A stretch of DNA of 64,000 nt from Isoptericola variabilis 225 (GCF_000215105.1 NC_015588.1:1612001-1676000); one strand, 5' to 3'. Positions 13,588 to 24,671 are shown, numbered from the stretch's first letter. Notes: a model not told the origin generated them from the letters alone. Translations and numbers: made by a program.

Positions 13588-13953
13588 GTGGCAACTGCCG
13601 GTCATGCAATCCGGGGCTCGCGCGTGGGCGCGGGCCCGATGGGGGAGTCGGAGCGGGGTGAGACCGCGCCCCGGGTCCGGGTCTCCTACTGGTGCGCCAA
13701 CGGGCACGAGACGCAGCCCACCTTCTGCGCCAGCGAGGACGTCGAGGCCCCCGACACCTGGGACTGCCCGCGCTGCGGGTTCCCCGCCGGGCTGGACGCG
13801 GCCAACCCGCCCGCGCCCCTGCGCAACGAGCCGTACAAGACGCACCTGGCGTACGTGAAGGAGCGGCGCTCGGACGAGGACGGCGCCGCGCTGCTCGAGG
13901 AGGCGCTCGAGACGCTGCGCGCGCGGCGTGCGGGCCTCCGGCACGCCTCCTAG
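13588..13953 (+). CDS. rbpA: RNA polymerase-binding protein RbpA
   Basis: A 121-residue actinobacterial transcription factor that binds RNA polymerase and group 1/2 sigma factors and stabilises open complexes. The zinc-binding core is seen in YWCANGH and WDCPRCG; the C-terminal sigma-interacting part contains KTHLAYVKERRS. A GGTGAGG site lies upstream of the GTG start. It is followed by a strong hairpin shared with the convergent pgl operon. Confidence 0.96.
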   Translation: MATAGHAIRGSRVGAGPMGESERGETAPRVRVSYWCANGHETQPTFCASEDVEAPDTWDCPRCGFPAGLDAANPPAPLRNEPYKTHLAYVKERRSDEDGAALLEEALETLRARRAGLRHAS

Positions 13954-13970
13954 GAACGATCCCGAGACGC

Positions 13971-14002
13971 GGGCGCCCGGCCGGTCCACCGGCCGGGCGC
14001 CC
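13971..14002. terminator. bidirectional hairpin between rbpA and pgl
   Basis: A perfect 14-bp stem (13971-13984 with 13989-14002) has a TCCA loop. It sits in the 82-bp gap between two converging genes and so can end both transcripts. Confidence 0.85.
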
Positions 14003-14035
14003 TCGTCGTCGTGGGGACGGGTCGTCGCGCGGCCC

Positions 14036-14782
14036 TCAGGCCGGCGTCGCCGCCGCGACGTCGAGGAGCCACAGCGTCCGTTCGGTGCCGCACACGCCGG
14101 CGGCCGGGATCTCCTCGCGCGGTGCACCCGACAGCGCCGCCGCGACCGGCTCGGCCTTGCCCGCGCCCGCAGCCACGACCCAGACCTCGCGCGCGGCGTT
14201 GATCGCCTCGAACGTCAGGGAGACGCGCTCGGGCGGCGGCTTGGGGGAGCCGTGCACCCCGACCGTCGTGCCGCCGGCCGAGAGGCCCTCGTGCCCCGGG
14301 AAGAGCGAGGCCACGTGCCCGTCCGGGCCCATGCCGAGCAGGAGCACGTCGAAGACCGGGACCCCCGCAGCGCCGTCGGCGTGGCGCGCGAGCTCGGCCG
14401 CGTACGCGGCGGCCGACTCCTCGGGCGACCCGACGGTGTCGGGGCCCGGGACGGCGTGCACGTTCTCGGCGGGCAGCCCGGACTCCGCCACGAGCGCGTC
14501 GACGAGTGCGTCGCGCGCCTGGGTCTCGTTGCGGTCGGCGTGCCCGGCCGGCACGAACCGCTCGTCGCCCCACCACAGGTGGACGCTCGACCAGTCGACC
14601 GAGCGCCGCACGGGGCTGGCCGCGACGGCGGCGAGGGTCGCGATGCCGACGGTGCCGCCCGTGAGCACGAGGTGCACGGGGCTGCGCACCGACTGCACGT
14701 CGAGCAGCCGGGTGAGCAGGCGCGCGGCGACGGCGGCGGCGAGCGCCTCGTCGTCGGGGTGGACGACCACCGCGCGCGTCAT
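14036..14782 (-). CDS. pgl: 6-phosphogluconolactonase
   Basis: A 248-residue enzyme of the DevB/Pgl family that hydrolyses 6-phosphogluconolactone. Typical segments are LVLTGGTVG, WWGDERFVP and GMGPDGHVASLFPG. It is the last gene of the tkt-tal-zwf-opcA-pgl operon on the minus strand and overlaps opcA by 4 bp. Confidence 0.96.
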   Translation of the reverse strand: MTRAVVVHPDDEALAAAVAARLLTRLLDVQSVRSPVHLVLTGGTVGIATLAAVAASPVRRSVDWSSVHLWWGDERFVPAGHADRNETQARDALVDALVAESGLPAENVHAVPGPDTVGSPEESAAAYAAELARHADGAAGVPVFDVLLLGMGPDGHVASLFPGHEGLSAGGTTVGVHGSPKPPPERVSLTFEAINAAREVWVVAAGAGKAEPVAAALSGAPREEIPAAGVCGTERTLWLLDVAAATPA

Positions 14783-15723
14783 GCCGACTTCTTCCGGCTC
14801 GTGGTGGTCTCGACGCGCGACAGGCCGCGGGTCAGGACCTCGCCGTAGATCTCGTCCGGGTCGAGGCGCCGCAGCTCCTCGATGAGCGCCTCGCTCAGCG
14901 AGCGGATCGGCAGCGCCATGCGCCGCTCGGGCTTGCCCGGCTGCGTGATGGTCACGGTGCGGCCGTCGGGGCGGTCGAACACGATCGGTCCGCTCTTGCG
15001 CTCGAGCACCACCCGGATGATGGCCTCCGAGCTGGGCGTGCGCACCACGGTCGACGGGCAGCGCAGCTTGACGCCGAGCCACGCGGCGAGCAGGTCGAGC
15101 GACGTGTGCTTGGACTGGCCCTCGACCGTCACGGACGTGACGGGCTCGTAGGGCGGCTGCTCGAGCGCCGCGGCGATGAGCCCGCGCCACAGCGTGATGC
15201 GCGCCCACGCGAGGTCGGTGTCGCCGGGCCGGTACGACTCGACGAGCCGGCCGAGCATCCCGACCGGGTCCTTGGCCGTGGTCGTGTCGGTGATGCGGCG
15301 CTGGGCCATCGTGCCCACGGGGTGCGACGCCGGCTCGTCCGGGCCGCCCGTGGGCCACCACACGACGATGGGGGCGTCGGGCAGCAGCAGCGGCATGATG
15401 AGCGTGTCGGTGTGCTCGAGGGGGGGGCCCGCGGTGCGGAGCACGACCACCTCGGAGGCGCCCGCGTCGCCCCCGACGCGGATCTGCGCGTCGAGCCGCG
15501 CGGTGCGCGAGCGGGTGGCCAGGGGGGCGACGACGACGACGCGGCACGGGTGCTCGTGGCTCGCCTTGTTCGCGGCCGCGACCGCGGCCTCGATGTCCGC
15601 CTCCTCGGCCACGACCACGAGCGTCAGCACGCGCCCGAGGGCGACGGCACCGCCCTCGTCGCGCAGGTGCGCGAGCCGCTTGCTGACCTTGTTGGTCGTG
15701 GTGTCCGGCATGTCGATGATCAC
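14779..15723 (-). CDS. opcA: glucose-6-phosphate dehydrogenase assembly protein OpcA
   Basis: A 314-residue protein. OpcA is needed for assembly or redox activation of Zwf in cyanobacteria and actinobacteria. The start VIIDMPDTTTNKVSKRL matches the family N-terminus, and VVWWPTGGPDEPASHPVG is the conserved centre. GTG at 15723 overlaps the zwf stop by 4 bp and is preferred to the internal ATG because it keeps the conserved IIDMPDT. Confidence 0.95.
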   Translation of the reverse strand: MIIDMPDTTTNKVSKRLAHLRDEGGAVALGRVLTLVVVAEEADIEAAVAAANKASHEHPCRVVVVAPLATRSRTARLDAQIRVGGDAGASEVVVLRTAGPPLEHTDTLIMPLLLPDAPIVVWWPTGGPDEPASHPVGTMAQRRITDTTTAKDPVGMLGRLVESYRPGDTDLAWARITLWRGLIAAALEQPPYEPVTSVTVEGQSKHTSLDLLAAWLGVKLRCPSTVVRTPSSEAIIRVVLERKSGPIVFDRPDGRTVTITQPGKPERRMALPIRSLSEALIEELRRLDPDEIYGEVLTRGLSRVETTTSRKKSA

Positions 15724-17261
15724 GGTCGCCTCCAGACGCGCCCGTCGCGCGCCATCATCTCGTCGGCCGACGCCGGGCCCCAGGAGCCCGAGGGGTAGGG
15801 CTCGGGCGAGCCCTTGCTCGCCCAGTACGCGGTGATCGGGTCGAGGATCTTCCAGCTCAGCTCGACCTCCTCGTGCGTCGGGAACAGCGGCGGGTCGCCC
15901 AGCAGGACGTCGAGGATGAGCCGCTCGTACGCCTCGGGCGAGGACTCGGTGAACGAGTGCCCGTAGCCGAAGTCCATCGTGACGTCGCGGACCTCCATGG
16001 CCGTGCCCGGCACCTTGGCGCCGAAGCGCAGCGTCACGCCCTCGTCGGGCTGGACGCGGATGACGAGCGCGTTGTTGCCGAGGTCGGACGTGAGCGACGA
16101 CTCGAACGGCAGGTGCGGGGCCTTCTTGAAGACGACGGCCACCTCGGTGACGCGCCGTCCGAGGCGCTTGCCCGTGCGCAGGTAGAACGGCACGCCCGCC
16201 CAGCGCCGGTTGTCGACGTCGACGCGGATGGCCGCGTACGTCTCGGTCGTCGAGCCGGGGGCGATGCCGTCCTCCTCGAGGAAGCCGCGCACCTGCTCGC
16301 CGCCCTGCCACCCGGCGGCGTACTGGCCCCGGGCGGTGTGCCGCCCCAGGTCGCGCGGCAGCCGCACGGACGACAGGAGCTTGATCTTCTCGGCGCGCAG
16401 CGCGGACGGCTCGAAGTTGACCGGCTCCTCCATCGCGACGAGGGCCAGGAGCTGCAGCAGGTGGTTCTGGATGACGTCGCGGGCGGCGCCGATCCCGTCG
16501 TAGTAGCCGGCGCGACCGCCGATGCCGATGTCCTCGGCCATCGTGATCTGCACGTGGTCGACGTAGTGGTTGTTCCACAGCGGCTCGAACAGCTGGTTCG
16601 CGAACCGCACCGCCAGCATGTTCTGGACGGTCTCCTTGCCCAGGTAGTGGTCGATGCGGAACACCGAGTCGGGCGGGAAGACCTCGGAGACGACCGCGTC
16701 GAGCTCCTGCGCCGAGGCGAGGTCGTGGCCGAACGGCTTCTCGATGACGACGCGGCGCCACGCGTCCTTGCTGGACTTCGACAGGCCGGACTCGGACAGC
16801 TGCTTGCACACGACCGGGAACGCGCTCGGCGGCACCGACAGGTAGAACGCGTGGTTGCCGCCGGTGCCGCGCTCGGCGTCGAGCGTCTCGACCGTCTGGC
16901 GGAGGCGCTCGAACGCCTCGGGGTCGTCGAACGAACCCTGGACGAAGCGGATGCCCTCGGCCAGCTGGCGCCAGGTCGCCTCGCGGAACGGCGTGCGCGC
17001 GTTCTCCTTGACGGCGTCGTGCACGATCTGCGCGAAGTCCTGGTCCGCCCAGTCCCGGCGGGCGAAGCCGGTCAGCGCGAAGCCGGGCGGCAGGAGCCCC
17101 CGGTTCGCCAGGTCGTACACGGCCGGCATGAGCTTCTTGCGCGACAGGTCGCCGGTGACCCCGAAGATCACCAGGCCGCACGGCCCGGCGATGCGCGGCA
17201 GGCGCAGGTCGAGCGGGTCGCGCAGGGGGTTGTGCTCAGCGGTGATCCTTGCCGGTCTCAC
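15720..17261 (-). CDS. zwf: glucose-6-phosphate 1-dehydrogenase
   Basis: A 513-residue NADP-dependent enzyme opening the oxidative pentose phosphate pathway. Visible are the nucleotide-binding VIFGVTGDLSRKKL, the EKPFGHDL segment and the catalytic RIDHYLGKE. Full length. The GTG start is 52 bp after tal in the direction of transcription; opcA follows with a 4-bp overlap. Confidence 0.98.
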   Translation of the reverse strand: MRPARITAEHNPLRDPLDLRLPRIAGPCGLVIFGVTGDLSRKKLMPAVYDLANRGLLPPGFALTGFARRDWADQDFAQIVHDAVKENARTPFREATWRQLAEGIRFVQGSFDDPEAFERLRQTVETLDAERGTGGNHAFYLSVPPSAFPVVCKQLSESGLSKSSKDAWRRVVIEKPFGHDLASAQELDAVVSEVFPPDSVFRIDHYLGKETVQNMLAVRFANQLFEPLWNNHYVDHVQITMAEDIGIGGRAGYYDGIGAARDVIQNHLLQLLALVAMEEPVNFEPSALRAEKIKLLSSVRLPRDLGRHTARGQYAAGWQGGEQVRGFLEEDGIAPGSTTETYAAIRVDVDNRRWAGVPFYLRTGKRLGRRVTEVAVVFKKAPHLPFESSLTSDLGNNALVIRVQPDEGVTLRFGAKVPGTAMEVRDVTMDFGYGHSFTESSPEAYERLILDVLLGDPPLFPTHEEVELSWKILDPITAYWASKGSPEPYPSGSWGPASADEMMARDGRVWRRP

Positions 17262-17313
17262 GGTGCCCCGTTCTCTCGTGGTGCTGGCGGGTGGTGGGTG
17301 CGGCGGGCACGCG

Positions 17314-18456
17314 TCAGGCGCCGGCCGCGTCGAGGCCGGCTTTGGTCGTGCCGAGCAGCTCGTCCCAGCTCACCTCGAACTTGTGCACGCCCTCCTCCTC
17401 GAGGCGGCGCGTGACCTCGGCGATCGAGACGCCCTGCGCCTCGATCGCGGCGATCGTCGCGGCGGCCTCCTCGGCGGTCCCGGTGACCGTGTCGCCGAGC
17501 ACGATGCCGTGGTCGGCGAACGCCTCGAGGGTCTTGAGCGGCATGGTGTTGACGACGCCCGCGACGACGAGCTCGTCGACGTACATCGTGTCGCGGTACT
17601 CGGGGTTCTTCACGCCCGTGGACGCCCACAGCGGGCGCTGCGGGCGGGCACCGGCGGCCTCGAGCGCACGCCACCGGTCGGACGAGAAGACCTCGGAGTA
17701 CGCGGCGTACGCGAGACGCGCGTTGGCGATCGCGGCCTTGCCCCGCAGCTCGAGCGCCTCCGGCGTGCCGACCCCCTCGAGCGCCGCGTCCACCGCGGCG
17801 TCCACGCGCGAGACGAAGAACGACGCGACCGAGCCGATCGGGCCCAGGTCGTGGCCGTTGTCGCGCGCCTGCTCCAGGCCGGAGAGGAAGGCGTCCATGA
17901 CGGCGCGGTAGCGCTCGATCGAGAAGATCAGCGTGACGTTGACGCTGATGCCGTCGGCGAGCGCCGCGGTGATCGCGGGCAGGCCCTCGACCGTGGCCGG
18001 GATCTTGATCATGACGTTGGGCCGGTCGACCTTGGCCCACAGCCGGCGCGCCGCCGCGATCGTCGCCTCGGTGTCGCGCGCGAGGCGGGGGTCGACCTCG
18101 ATCGACACGCGCCCGTCGACCGTGCCCGTGCGGTCGTACACGTCGCGCAGCTGGTCGGCGGCCGCCCGCACGTCGTCGGTCGTGATCTTCTCCACGGCCG
18201 CCTCGACGTCGGTGCCGCGCAGCGCGGCGAGGTCCTCGTCGTACAGGTGGCCCTGCGACATCGCCGAGGCGAAGATCGTCGGGTTCGTCGTGACCCCGAC
18301 GACGTCGCGGTTCGCGACGAGGTCGGCGAGCCCGCCGCCGAGCAGCTCGCGCGACAGGTCGTCGAGCCAGATGGAGACGCCGGCGTCGCTGAGCCGGCGG
18401 GTGGGACGGGTCTCGGTCGTGGTCGGGTCGGTGGACTCCGTGGCGTTCTCGCCCAT
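17314..18456 (-). CDS. tal: transaldolase
   Basis: A 380-residue transaldolase of the actinobacterial type. It has [20 protein letters not shown], the Schiff-base lysine in VMIKIPAT, and [11 protein letters not shown]. It moves a dihydroxyacetone unit between sugar phosphates. The ATG is preceded by GGGAGG about 7 bases upstream, and the gene lies 35 bp after tkt. Confidence 0.97.
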   Translation of the reverse strand: MGENATESTDPTTTETRPTRRLSDAGVSIWLDDLSRELLGGGLADLVANRDVVGVTTNPTIFASAMSQGHLYDEDLAALRGTDVEAAVEKITTDDVRAAADQLRDVYDRTGTVDGRVSIEVDPRLARDTEATIAAARRLWAKVDRPNVMIKIPATVEGLPAITAALADGISVNVTLIFSIERYRAVMDAFLSGLEQARDNGHDLGPIGSVASFFVSRVDAAVDAALEGVGTPEALELRGKAAIANARLAYAAYSEVFSSDRWRALEAAGARPQRPLWASTGVKNPEYRDTMYVDELVVAGVVNTMPLKTLEAFADHGIVLGDTVTGTAEEAAATIAAIEAQGVSIAEVTRRLEEEGVHKFEVSWDELLGTTKAGLDAAGA

Positions 18457-18491
18457 GCTTCTGCCTCCCTGTGCGCCGGCCGCCGTCGGTC

Positions 18492-20618
18492 TCAGGCCTC
18501 GCCGCGGACGACGGCCAGCGACTCGCGCGCGGCGTCGGCGACGGCCTGCGCCGTGATGCCGAACTCGCGGTAGAGCGTCTTGTAGTCGGCCGAGGCGCCG
18601 TAGTGCTCGAGCGACACCGTGCGGCCGGCGTCGCCGACGACGTCGCGCCAGCCCTGGGCGACGCCCGCCTCGACCGAGACGCGCGCCTTGACCTCGGCCG
18701 GCAGCACCGACTCGCGGTACGCGGCGTCCTGGCGGTCGAACCACTCGCGGCTCGGCATCGACACGACGCGCGCGGCGATGCCGTCGGCGGCGAGCAGCTC
18801 GCGCGCCTCGACGGCGAGCTGGACCTCGGACCCGGTGCCGACGAGGATGACGTCCGGCGCGCCCGTCTCCTCGTTGACGGCGTCGAGCAGCGTGTACGCG
18901 CCCTTGAGGGTGCCCTCGGCGCTCGCGTAGCCGTCCGTGCCGCGCGGGAACGTCGGGACGTTCTGGCGGGTCAGGATGAGGCCGGCCGGGTTCTTCGTGT
19001 TCTCCAGGACCCCGCGCCACGCCCAGGCGGTCTCGTTCGCGTCGGCCGGGCGCACGACGTCGAGGTTCGGGATCGCGCGCAGCGCGGCCAGGTGCTCGAC
19101 GGGCTGGTGGGTCGGTCCGTCCTCGCCGAGGCCGATCGAGTCGTGCGTCCACACGAACGTCGTCGGGATCTCCATGAGCGCGGCCAGGCGGACGGCGGCG
19201 CGCATGTAGTCGGAGAACTGCAGGAACGTGCCGCCGTAGGGGCGGGTCAGGCCGTGCAGCACGATGCCGTTGAGGATCGCGCCCATGCCGTGCTCGCGGA
19301 TGCCGAAGTGCAGCGTGCGGCCGTACTCGTGGCCCGGGAACTTCCTGGTCGCGTGCTCGACCGGGACGAACGACGGCTCGCCGTCCATCGTCGTGTTGTT
19401 CGAGCCGGCGAGGTCGGCCGAGCCGCCCCACAGCTCGGGCAGCACGTCCTTGAGCGCGGTGAGCACCTTGCCCGACGCCGCACGCGTCGCGACGCCCTTG
19501 ACGGACGCCTCGAACTCGGGCAGCGCGTCGGTCCAGCCCTCGGGCAGCTCGCGGGCGCGCAGGCGCTCCAGCAGCGCCGCGCCCGACGGGTTGGCGGTCT
19601 GCCACGCCTCGAACGCGGTCTCCCACGCGCGGCGCTGCTCGGCCTGGCGCTCGGCGACGGACCGCGTGTACGCGAGCACCTCGTCGTCGATCGCGAAGGA
19701 CGCGCTCGGGTCGAGGCCGAGCTCCGTCTTGAGGCCCGCGATCTCGTCGGCGCCCATGGCCGAGCCGTGGATGGCGCCGGTGTTCTGCTTGGTCGGCGAC
19801 GGCCAGCCGATGATCGTGCGCAGGTCGATGATGGACGGCCGGCCCGTCTCGGCCTTGGCGGCCGCGATCGCCGCGGCGAGCGCGTCGACGTCCTCGGCGT
19901 AGCCGGTCCCGCCCTGCGTCCAGTCGACGCGCTGGGTGTGCCAGCCGTACGCCTCGTAGCGCGCGAGCACGTCCTCGGTGAACGCGATGTCGGTGTCGTC
20001 CTCGATCGAGATCTTGTTGTCGTCCCAGATCACGATGAGGTTGCCGAGCTGCTGGTGGCCGGCGAGCGACGACGCCTCGGACGTCACGCCCTCCTGCAGG
20101 TCGCCGTCGGAGGCGATGACGTAGATGTGGTGGTCGAACGGCGACGTGCCCGGCGCCGCGTTCGGGTCGAGCAGACCGCGCTCGCGGCGGGCGGCGAAGG
20201 CCATGCCGACGGCGGAGGCCAGGCCCTGGCCCAGCGGGCCCGTCGTGATCTCGACGCCCGCGGTGTGGCCGTACTCCGGGTGGCCCGGGGTCTTCGAGCC
20301 CCACGTCCGCAGCGCCGCGATGTCGTCCATCTCCAGGCCGTAGCCCGCGAGGAACAGCTGCAGGTAGATCGTCAGCGACGAGTGGCCCGCGGACAGCACG
20401 AACCGGTCGCGACCGACCCACTCGGGGTCGGCGGGGTCGTGGCGCATCGCCTTCTGGAACAGCAGGTACGCGGCCGGCGCGAGCGAGATCGCGGTGCCCG
20501 GGTGGCCGTTGCCGACCTTCTCCACGGCGTCGGCCGCGAGCGCCTTGATCGTCTTCACGGCGCGGTCGTCGAGCTCGGTCCACTCGAGCGGCGTGAGTGC
20601 GGGGTCGAACGCGTTCAC
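18492..20618 (-). CDS. tkt: transketolase
   Basis: A 708-residue thiamine-diphosphate enzyme. The N-terminal [17 protein letters not shown], the thiamine-binding SDGDLQEG with [14 protein letters not shown], and the pyrimidine-domain [10 protein letters not shown] are all present. It is the first gene of the minus-strand pentose phosphate operon and uses a GTG start. TAGGGT (20681-20686, minus strand) could be part of its promoter. Confidence 0.98.
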   Translation of the reverse strand: MNAFDPALTPLEWTELDDRAVKTIKALAADAVEKVGNGHPGTAISLAPAAYLLFQKAMRHDPADPEWVGRDRFVLSAGHSSLTIYLQLFLAGYGLEMDDIAALRTWGSKTPGHPEYGHTAGVEITTGPLGQGLASAVGMAFAARRERGLLDPNAAPGTSPFDHHIYVIASDGDLQEGVTSEASSLAGHQQLGNLIVIWDDNKISIEDDTDIAFTEDVLARYEAYGWHTQRVDWTQGGTGYAEDVDALAAAIAAAKAETGRPSIIDLRTIIGWPSPTKQNTGAIHGSAMGADEIAGLKTELGLDPSASFAIDDEVLAYTRSVAERQAEQRRAWETAFEAWQTANPSGAALLERLRARELPEGWTDALPEFEASVKGVATRAASGKVLTALKDVLPELWGGSADLAGSNNTTMDGEPSFVPVEHATRKFPGHEYGRTLHFGIREHGMGAILNGIVLHGLTRPYGGTFLQFSDYMRAAVRLAALMEIPTTFVWTHDSIGLGEDGPTHQPVEHLAALRAIPNLDVVRPADANETAWAWRGVLENTKNPAGLILTRQNVPTFPRGTDGYASAEGTLKGAYTLLDAVNEETGAPDVILVGTGSEVQLAVEARELLAADGIAARVVSMPSREWFDRQDAAYRESVLPAEVKARVSVEAGVAQGWRDVVGDAGRTVSLEHYGASADYKTLYREFGITAQAVADAARESLAVVRGEA

Positions 20619-20805
20619 CAGATTGCCTCTTTCCTGCCCGCGGCGCGGGGCGGCGGGGTGCGTGCGGAACTGCCGGATCCACCCTAGCGCCGCCCCGGGG
20701 GGCGCGCCGGGGGCCGTCCAGGATGCGTCGCACCAGGTCGGGGCGGGCGGTCTTTCTCACACCGCAGGGCGCGCGCGGGCGTGCGGCCACGCAGGTCGGG
20801 CGGCG

Positions 20806-20811
20806 TACGAT
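20806..20811 (+). promoter_or_regulatory. putative ctaB -10 element
   Basis: TACGAT in the 241-bp divergent tkt-ctaB region would start a leader of about 42 bases before ctaB. No good -35 is visible, and I see no gene in the rest of the region. Confidence 0.4.
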
Positions 20812-20859
20812 GGCTCGGAAGCCCGAGCCCTGCCGAGCCCAGAACGGAACCCCACGCGC

Positions 20860-21843
20860 GTGAGCACGACGAGCCCGACCACGACCGGCCCGGCGACCCC
20901 GGCTCCCGCGGCGACCCGCCGCGCGTCGCGGAAGCAGGCCCGCGGCCCGGTCGGCGGGGGCTGGCGCTCGCGCGCCGGCGCGTACGTGGCGCTGACCAAG
21001 CCCCGCGTGATCGAGCTGCTGCTCGTGACCACGGTGCCGACGATGATCCTCGCCCAGGGCGGCCTGCCGGACCTGTGGCTCGTGCTCGCGACGCTCGTCG
21101 GCGGCGCCCTCGCGGCCGGCTCGGCCAACGCGTTCAACTGCTACCTCGACCGCGACATCGACGAGCTCATGAACCGCACCAAGCGGCGTCCGCTCGTCAC
21201 GGGCGAGGTCACCCCGCGCGCCGCGCTGGTGTTCGCGACCCTGCTCGGCGTGGTGGCGCTCGTGTGGTTCGCGCTCGTGGTCAACGTGGCCGCGGCGTGG
21301 CTGACGTTCGCCGCCATCGTCATCTACGTCGTCGGCTACACCATGATCCTCAAGCGGCGCACGCCGCAGAACATCGTGTGGGGCGGCATCGCGGGCTGCA
21401 TGCCCGTGTTCATCGGCTGGGCCGCGGTCACCGAGTCGCTGAGCTGGGCGGCCCTGGCGCTCTTCGGCGTCATCTTCTTCTGGACGCCGCCGCACTACTG
21501 GCCGCTGTCCGTGAAGTTCAAGCGCGACTACGCCACGGCCGGCGTGCCGATGCTCCCCGTGGTCGCCTCGGACCGCCGCGTCGCGGTCGAGATGGTCGCC
21601 TACACCGTCGCGATGATCGCGTGCTCGCTCGCGCTCGTCCCGCTCGCCGGCATGACGTGGTTCTACGCCGTGGCCGCCGCCGGCCTCGGGGCCTGGTTCC
21701 TCGGCTCGACCGTCGGGATGCTGCGCCGCGCCCGCGGCGAGGCGCGCGGCAAGCTCGGCGCCATGAAGGTGTTCCACGCGTCGATCACGTACCTCACGCT
21801 GCTGTTCGTCGCGGTCGCGGTCGACGTGTTCCTCCCGTTCTGA
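20860..21843 (+). CDS. ctaB: protoheme IX farnesyltransferase (heme O synthase)
   Basis: A 327-residue UbiA-family membrane enzyme that farnesylates heme B to heme O for cytochrome c oxidase. It has about nine hydrophobic helices and the aspartate-rich motif [15 protein letters not shown], followed by TKRRPLVTG; the second conserved loop contains [17 protein letters not shown]. The GTG at 20860 keeps a 45-residue Thr/Pro/Arg-rich N-terminus. Confidence 0.95.
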   Translation: MSTTSPTTTGPATPAPAATRRASRKQARGPVGGGWRSRAGAYVALTKPRVIELLLVTTVPTMILAQGGLPDLWLVLATLVGGALAAGSANAFNCYLDRDIDELMNRTKRRPLVTGEVTPRAALVFATLLGVVALVWFALVVNVAAAWLTFAAIVIYVVGYTMILKRRTPQNIVWGGIAGCMPVFIGWAAVTESLSWAALALFGVIFFWTPPHYWPLSVKFKRDYATAGVPMLPVVASDRRVAVEMVAYTVAMIACSLALVPLAGMTWFYAVAAAGLGAWFLGSTVGMLRRARGEARGKLGAMKVFHASITYLTLLFVAVAVDVFLPF

Positions 21844-21868
21844 CGGACCCGGCGGGCATGATGGGCCG

Positions 21869-22834
21869 GTGCCCGACACGCTCCCCGAGACCCTGCAGGC
21901 GGTGCTGCGCGACTACCTCGCGCACCTCGGCGTCGAGCGCGGCCTGTCGGGCAACACCCTCGCGGCCTACCGCCGCGACCTGACCCGGTACGCGCACCAC
22001 CTGGCCCGCCTCGGCCGCGCCCGGCTCGCCGACGTGCTCGAGGCCGACGTCACCGCGTACGTCTCGGTGCTGCGGCAGGGGTCCGACGGCGGCACGCCGC
22101 TGTCGCCGTCGTCGACCGCCCGGGCGCTCGCGGCCGTGCGCGGCTGGCACCGCTTCGCGCAGGCCGAGGGGCTCACCGACGCCGACCCGTCCGCCGAGGT
22201 GCACGCACCCCAGCAGCTGCGCCGCCTGCCGCACGCGCTGAGCGTCGACGACGTGGCCCGCCTGCTCGCCGCCGCGGGCACCGGCGACGGCCCGGTGCCG
22301 CTGCGCGACCGGGCGCTGCTCGAGCTGCTGTACTCCACGGGCGGGCGCATCAGCGAGGTCGTGGGGCTCGACGTCGACGCCGTGGGCTGGCTCGGGCGCG
22401 ACGACGCCGAGGAGCCGGAGCACGCCGTCGTGCGCCTGCTCGGCAAGGGCTCCAAGGAGCGGGTCGTGCCCGTGGGCTCGTACGCGCGCACGGCGCTCGA
22501 CGCCTACCTCGTGCGCGGGCGGCCCGCGCTCGCCGCGGCGGGCCGCGGCACGCCGGCGCTGTTCCTCAACACGCGCGGCGCCCGCCTGTCGCGCCAGAGC
22601 GCGTGGGCCGTGCTGCGCCGGGCGGCCGAGCGCGCGGGCATCGACGCGCCCGTCTCGCCGCACACGCTGCGGCACTCGTTCGCCACGCACCTGCTCGCCG
22701 GCGGCGCGGACGTGCGCGTCGTGCAGGAGCTGCTCGGCCACGCGTCCGTCACGACGACGCAGATCTACACGATGGTCACGCCCGAGGCGCTGCGCGAGGT
22801 CTACGCGGCGACCCACCCGCGCGCGCTCGGGTAG
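21869..22834 (+). CDS. xerD: site-specific tyrosine recombinase XerD
   Basis: A 321-residue recombinase that resolves chromosome dimers at dif with XerC. It has a SAM-like N-terminal domain and a catalytic domain with Arg in STGGRISEV, Lys in [33 protein letters not shown] and the nucleophile in QIYT. CATGAT (21857-21862) ends 6 bases before the GTG. It heads the conserved xerD-parA-scpAB-rluB-cmk-der segment. Confidence 0.96.
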   Translation: MPDTLPETLQAVLRDYLAHLGVERGLSGNTLAAYRRDLTRYAHHLARLGRARLADVLEADVTAYVSVLRQGSDGGTPLSPSSTARALAAVRGWHRFAQAEGLTDADPSAEVHAPQQLRRLPHALSVDDVARLLAAAGTGDGPVPLRDRALLELLYSTGGRISEVVGLDVDAVGWLGRDDAEEPEHAVVRLLGKGSKERVVPVGSYARTALDAYLVRGRPALAAAGRGTPALFLNTRGARLSRQSAWAVLRRAAERAGIDAPVSPHTLRHSFATHLLAGGADVRVVQELLGHASVTTTQIYTMVTPEALREVYAATHPRALG

Positions 22835-22906
22835 CCGACGCGCCGATGGGCGGCACGCCGACGGGTGGGCGAGGGGCGGCGTGGGTGCTGGGGTAGCGTG
22901 ACGGAC

Positions 22907-23806
22907 GTGAGCGAGGCACTCGGGAGCGACACCATGACGCAGACGGCACTCATCGCCGACGGCGGGCGCACCGACGTCGTCGGGCGCCCCATGCCCGACT
23001 TCCCGGTGCCCGCGCCGCTGTCGTCGCACGGCCCGGCGCGGATCGTCGCCATGTGCAACCAGAAGGGCGGCGTCGGCAAGACCACGACCACGATCAACCT
23101 CGGCGCGTCGCTGGCGGAGTACGGGCGGCGGGTCCTGCTCGTCGACTTCGACCCGCAGGGCGCCGCGTCGGTCGGCGTGGGCGTCAACCCGCACGAGCTC
23201 GACCTGAGCGTCTACAACCTCGTCATGGAGCGCGACGTCCGGCTCGACGACGTCGTCCAGACCACCGCGATCGACGGGCTCGACGTGCTGCCGGCCAACA
23301 TCGACCTGTCCGCCGCGGAGGTCCAGCTCGTGGGCGAGGTCGCGCGCGAGTCGGTGCTCGCCCGCGCGCTGCGGCCCGCGCTCGACGACTACGACGTCAT
23401 CCTCGTCGACTGCCAGCCGTCGCTCGGCCTGCTCACCGTCAACGCGCTCACGGCCGCGCACGGCGTCCTCATCCCGCTCGAGTGCGAGTTCTTCGCGCTG
23501 CGCGGCGTCGCGCTGCTCATCGAGACGATCGAGAAGGTCCGCGACCGGCTCAACCCGGCGCTCGAGATCGACGGCATCCTGCCGACCATGTACGACTCGC
23601 GCACCCTCCACTCGCGCGAGGTCGTCGCCCGCGTGCACGAGGCGTTCGGCGACACCCTGCTGCACACCGTCATCGGGCGCACCGTGAAGTTCCCCGACGC
23701 GTCGGTCGCGGCCGAGCCGATCACGGCGTACGCGCCGAACCACCCCGGTGCCGAGGCGTACCGGCAGCTCGCGCGGGAGCTCGTGGCCCGTGGCGACACC
23801 GCGTAG
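22907..23806 (+). CDS. parA: ParA/Soj-family chromosome partitioning ATPase
   Basis: A 299-residue P-loop ATPase with the deviant Walker A KGGVGKTTT, LVDFDPQGAAS and DCQPSLGLLTVNAL. This ParA-like protein sits with scpAB in actinobacteria, away from the parAB locus at the origin, so its partner may be the ScpAB-condensin machinery rather than ParB. TAGCGT (22894-22899) ends 7 bases before the GTG start. Confidence 0.93.
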   Translation: MSEALGSDTMTQTALIADGGRTDVVGRPMPDFPVPAPLSSHGPARIVAMCNQKGGVGKTTTTINLGASLAEYGRRVLLVDFDPQGAASVGVGVNPHELDLSVYNLVMERDVRLDDVVQTTAIDGLDVLPANIDLSAAEVQLVGEVARESVLARALRPALDDYDVILVDCQPSLGLLTVNALTAAHGVLIPLECEFFALRGVALLIETIEKVRDRLNPALEIDGILPTMYDSRTLHSREVVARVHEAFGDTLLHTVIGRTVKFPDASVAAEPITAYAPNHPGAEAYRQLARELVARGDTA

Positions 23807-24671
23807 CGCCGCCACCGACGAGGCGCCGGCGGCGTCCGGGTTCCAGGTCCACCTGGAGAACTTCTCCGGCCCGTTCGACCTGCTGCTGTCGCTCATCGCC
23901 AAGCACGAGCTCGACGTCACCGAGGTGGCGCTCGCGGTCGTCACCGACGAGTTCGTGGCCCACATCCGGGCCGCCGAGCAGGCGGCCCGCGAGGCGGCCG
24001 AGCGTGGCGAGGAGCACCCCTCGTGGGACCTCGGCACCGCGAGCGAGTTCGTCGTCGTCGCCGCGACGCTGCTCGACCTGAAGGCCGCGCGGCTCCTGCC
24101 CGGCGTCGTCGAGGAGGACGCCGAGGACCTCGAGCTGCTCGAGGCCCGCGACCTGCTGTTCGCCCGCCTGCTGCAGTACCGCGCCTACAAGGAGGTCTCG
24201 GCGATCTTCGCCGAGCGCATGGCCACCGAGGGGCGGCGCGTGCCGCGGTCGGTGCCGCTCGAGCCCGAGGTCGCCGCCCTGCTGCCGGAGCTGGTCTGGA
24301 CGCTCGACGGCGAGCGGCTCGCCGCGCTGGCCGCCAGGGCGCTCGAGCCGAAGGCCCCGCCGGTGGTGGGCCTCGCGCACCTGCACGCGCCGCTCGTCAG
24401 CGTGCGCGAGGAGGCGCAGGTCGTGGCGCGCCGGCTGCGTCGCGAGCATGCCGCGACGTTCCGGGCGCTCGTCGCCGGCGCCGAGCGCATCGTCGCCGTC
24501 GCGCGGTTCCTCGCCCTGCTCGAGCTGTTCCGCAGCGGCGACGTCGCGTTCGAGCAGGTCACCCCGCTCGGCGAGCTCACCGTGCGGTGGACCGGGCACG
24601 GCGGCGACGACGAGGTCGTGGGCGACGGGTTCGAGGAGTTCGACGGCACCGACGTGGAGGGAGCGGCATGA
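23790..24671 (+). CDS. scpA: segregation and condensation protein A
   Basis: A 293-residue kleisin subunit of the SMC-ScpAB complex. The N-terminal FQVHLENFSGPFDLLLSLI and the winged-helix C-terminus (RFLALLELFRSGDVAFEQ) match the family. The GTG at 23790 overlaps the parA 3' end by 17 bp and keeps the conserved N-terminus. It overlaps scpB by 4 bp. Confidence 0.96.
   Translation: MATPRSAATDEAPAASGFQVHLENFSGPFDLLLSLIAKHELDVTEVALAVVTDEFVAHIRAAEQAAREAAERGEEHPSWDLGTASEFVVVAATLLDLKAARLLPGVVEEDAEDLELLEARDLLFARLLQYRAYKEVSAIFAERMATEGRRVPRSVPLEPEVAALLPELVWTLDGERLAALAARALEPKAPPVVGLAHLHAPLVSVREEAQVVARRLRREHAATFRALVAGAERIVAVARFLALLELFRSGDVAFEQVTPLGELTVRWTGHGGDDEVVGDGFEEFDGTDVEGAA

Noticed and set aside
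22907..23806. Chromosome origin region because of parA
   Set aside because: No parB, dnaA or parS-like sites are present; this ParA belongs to the scpAB neighbourhood.
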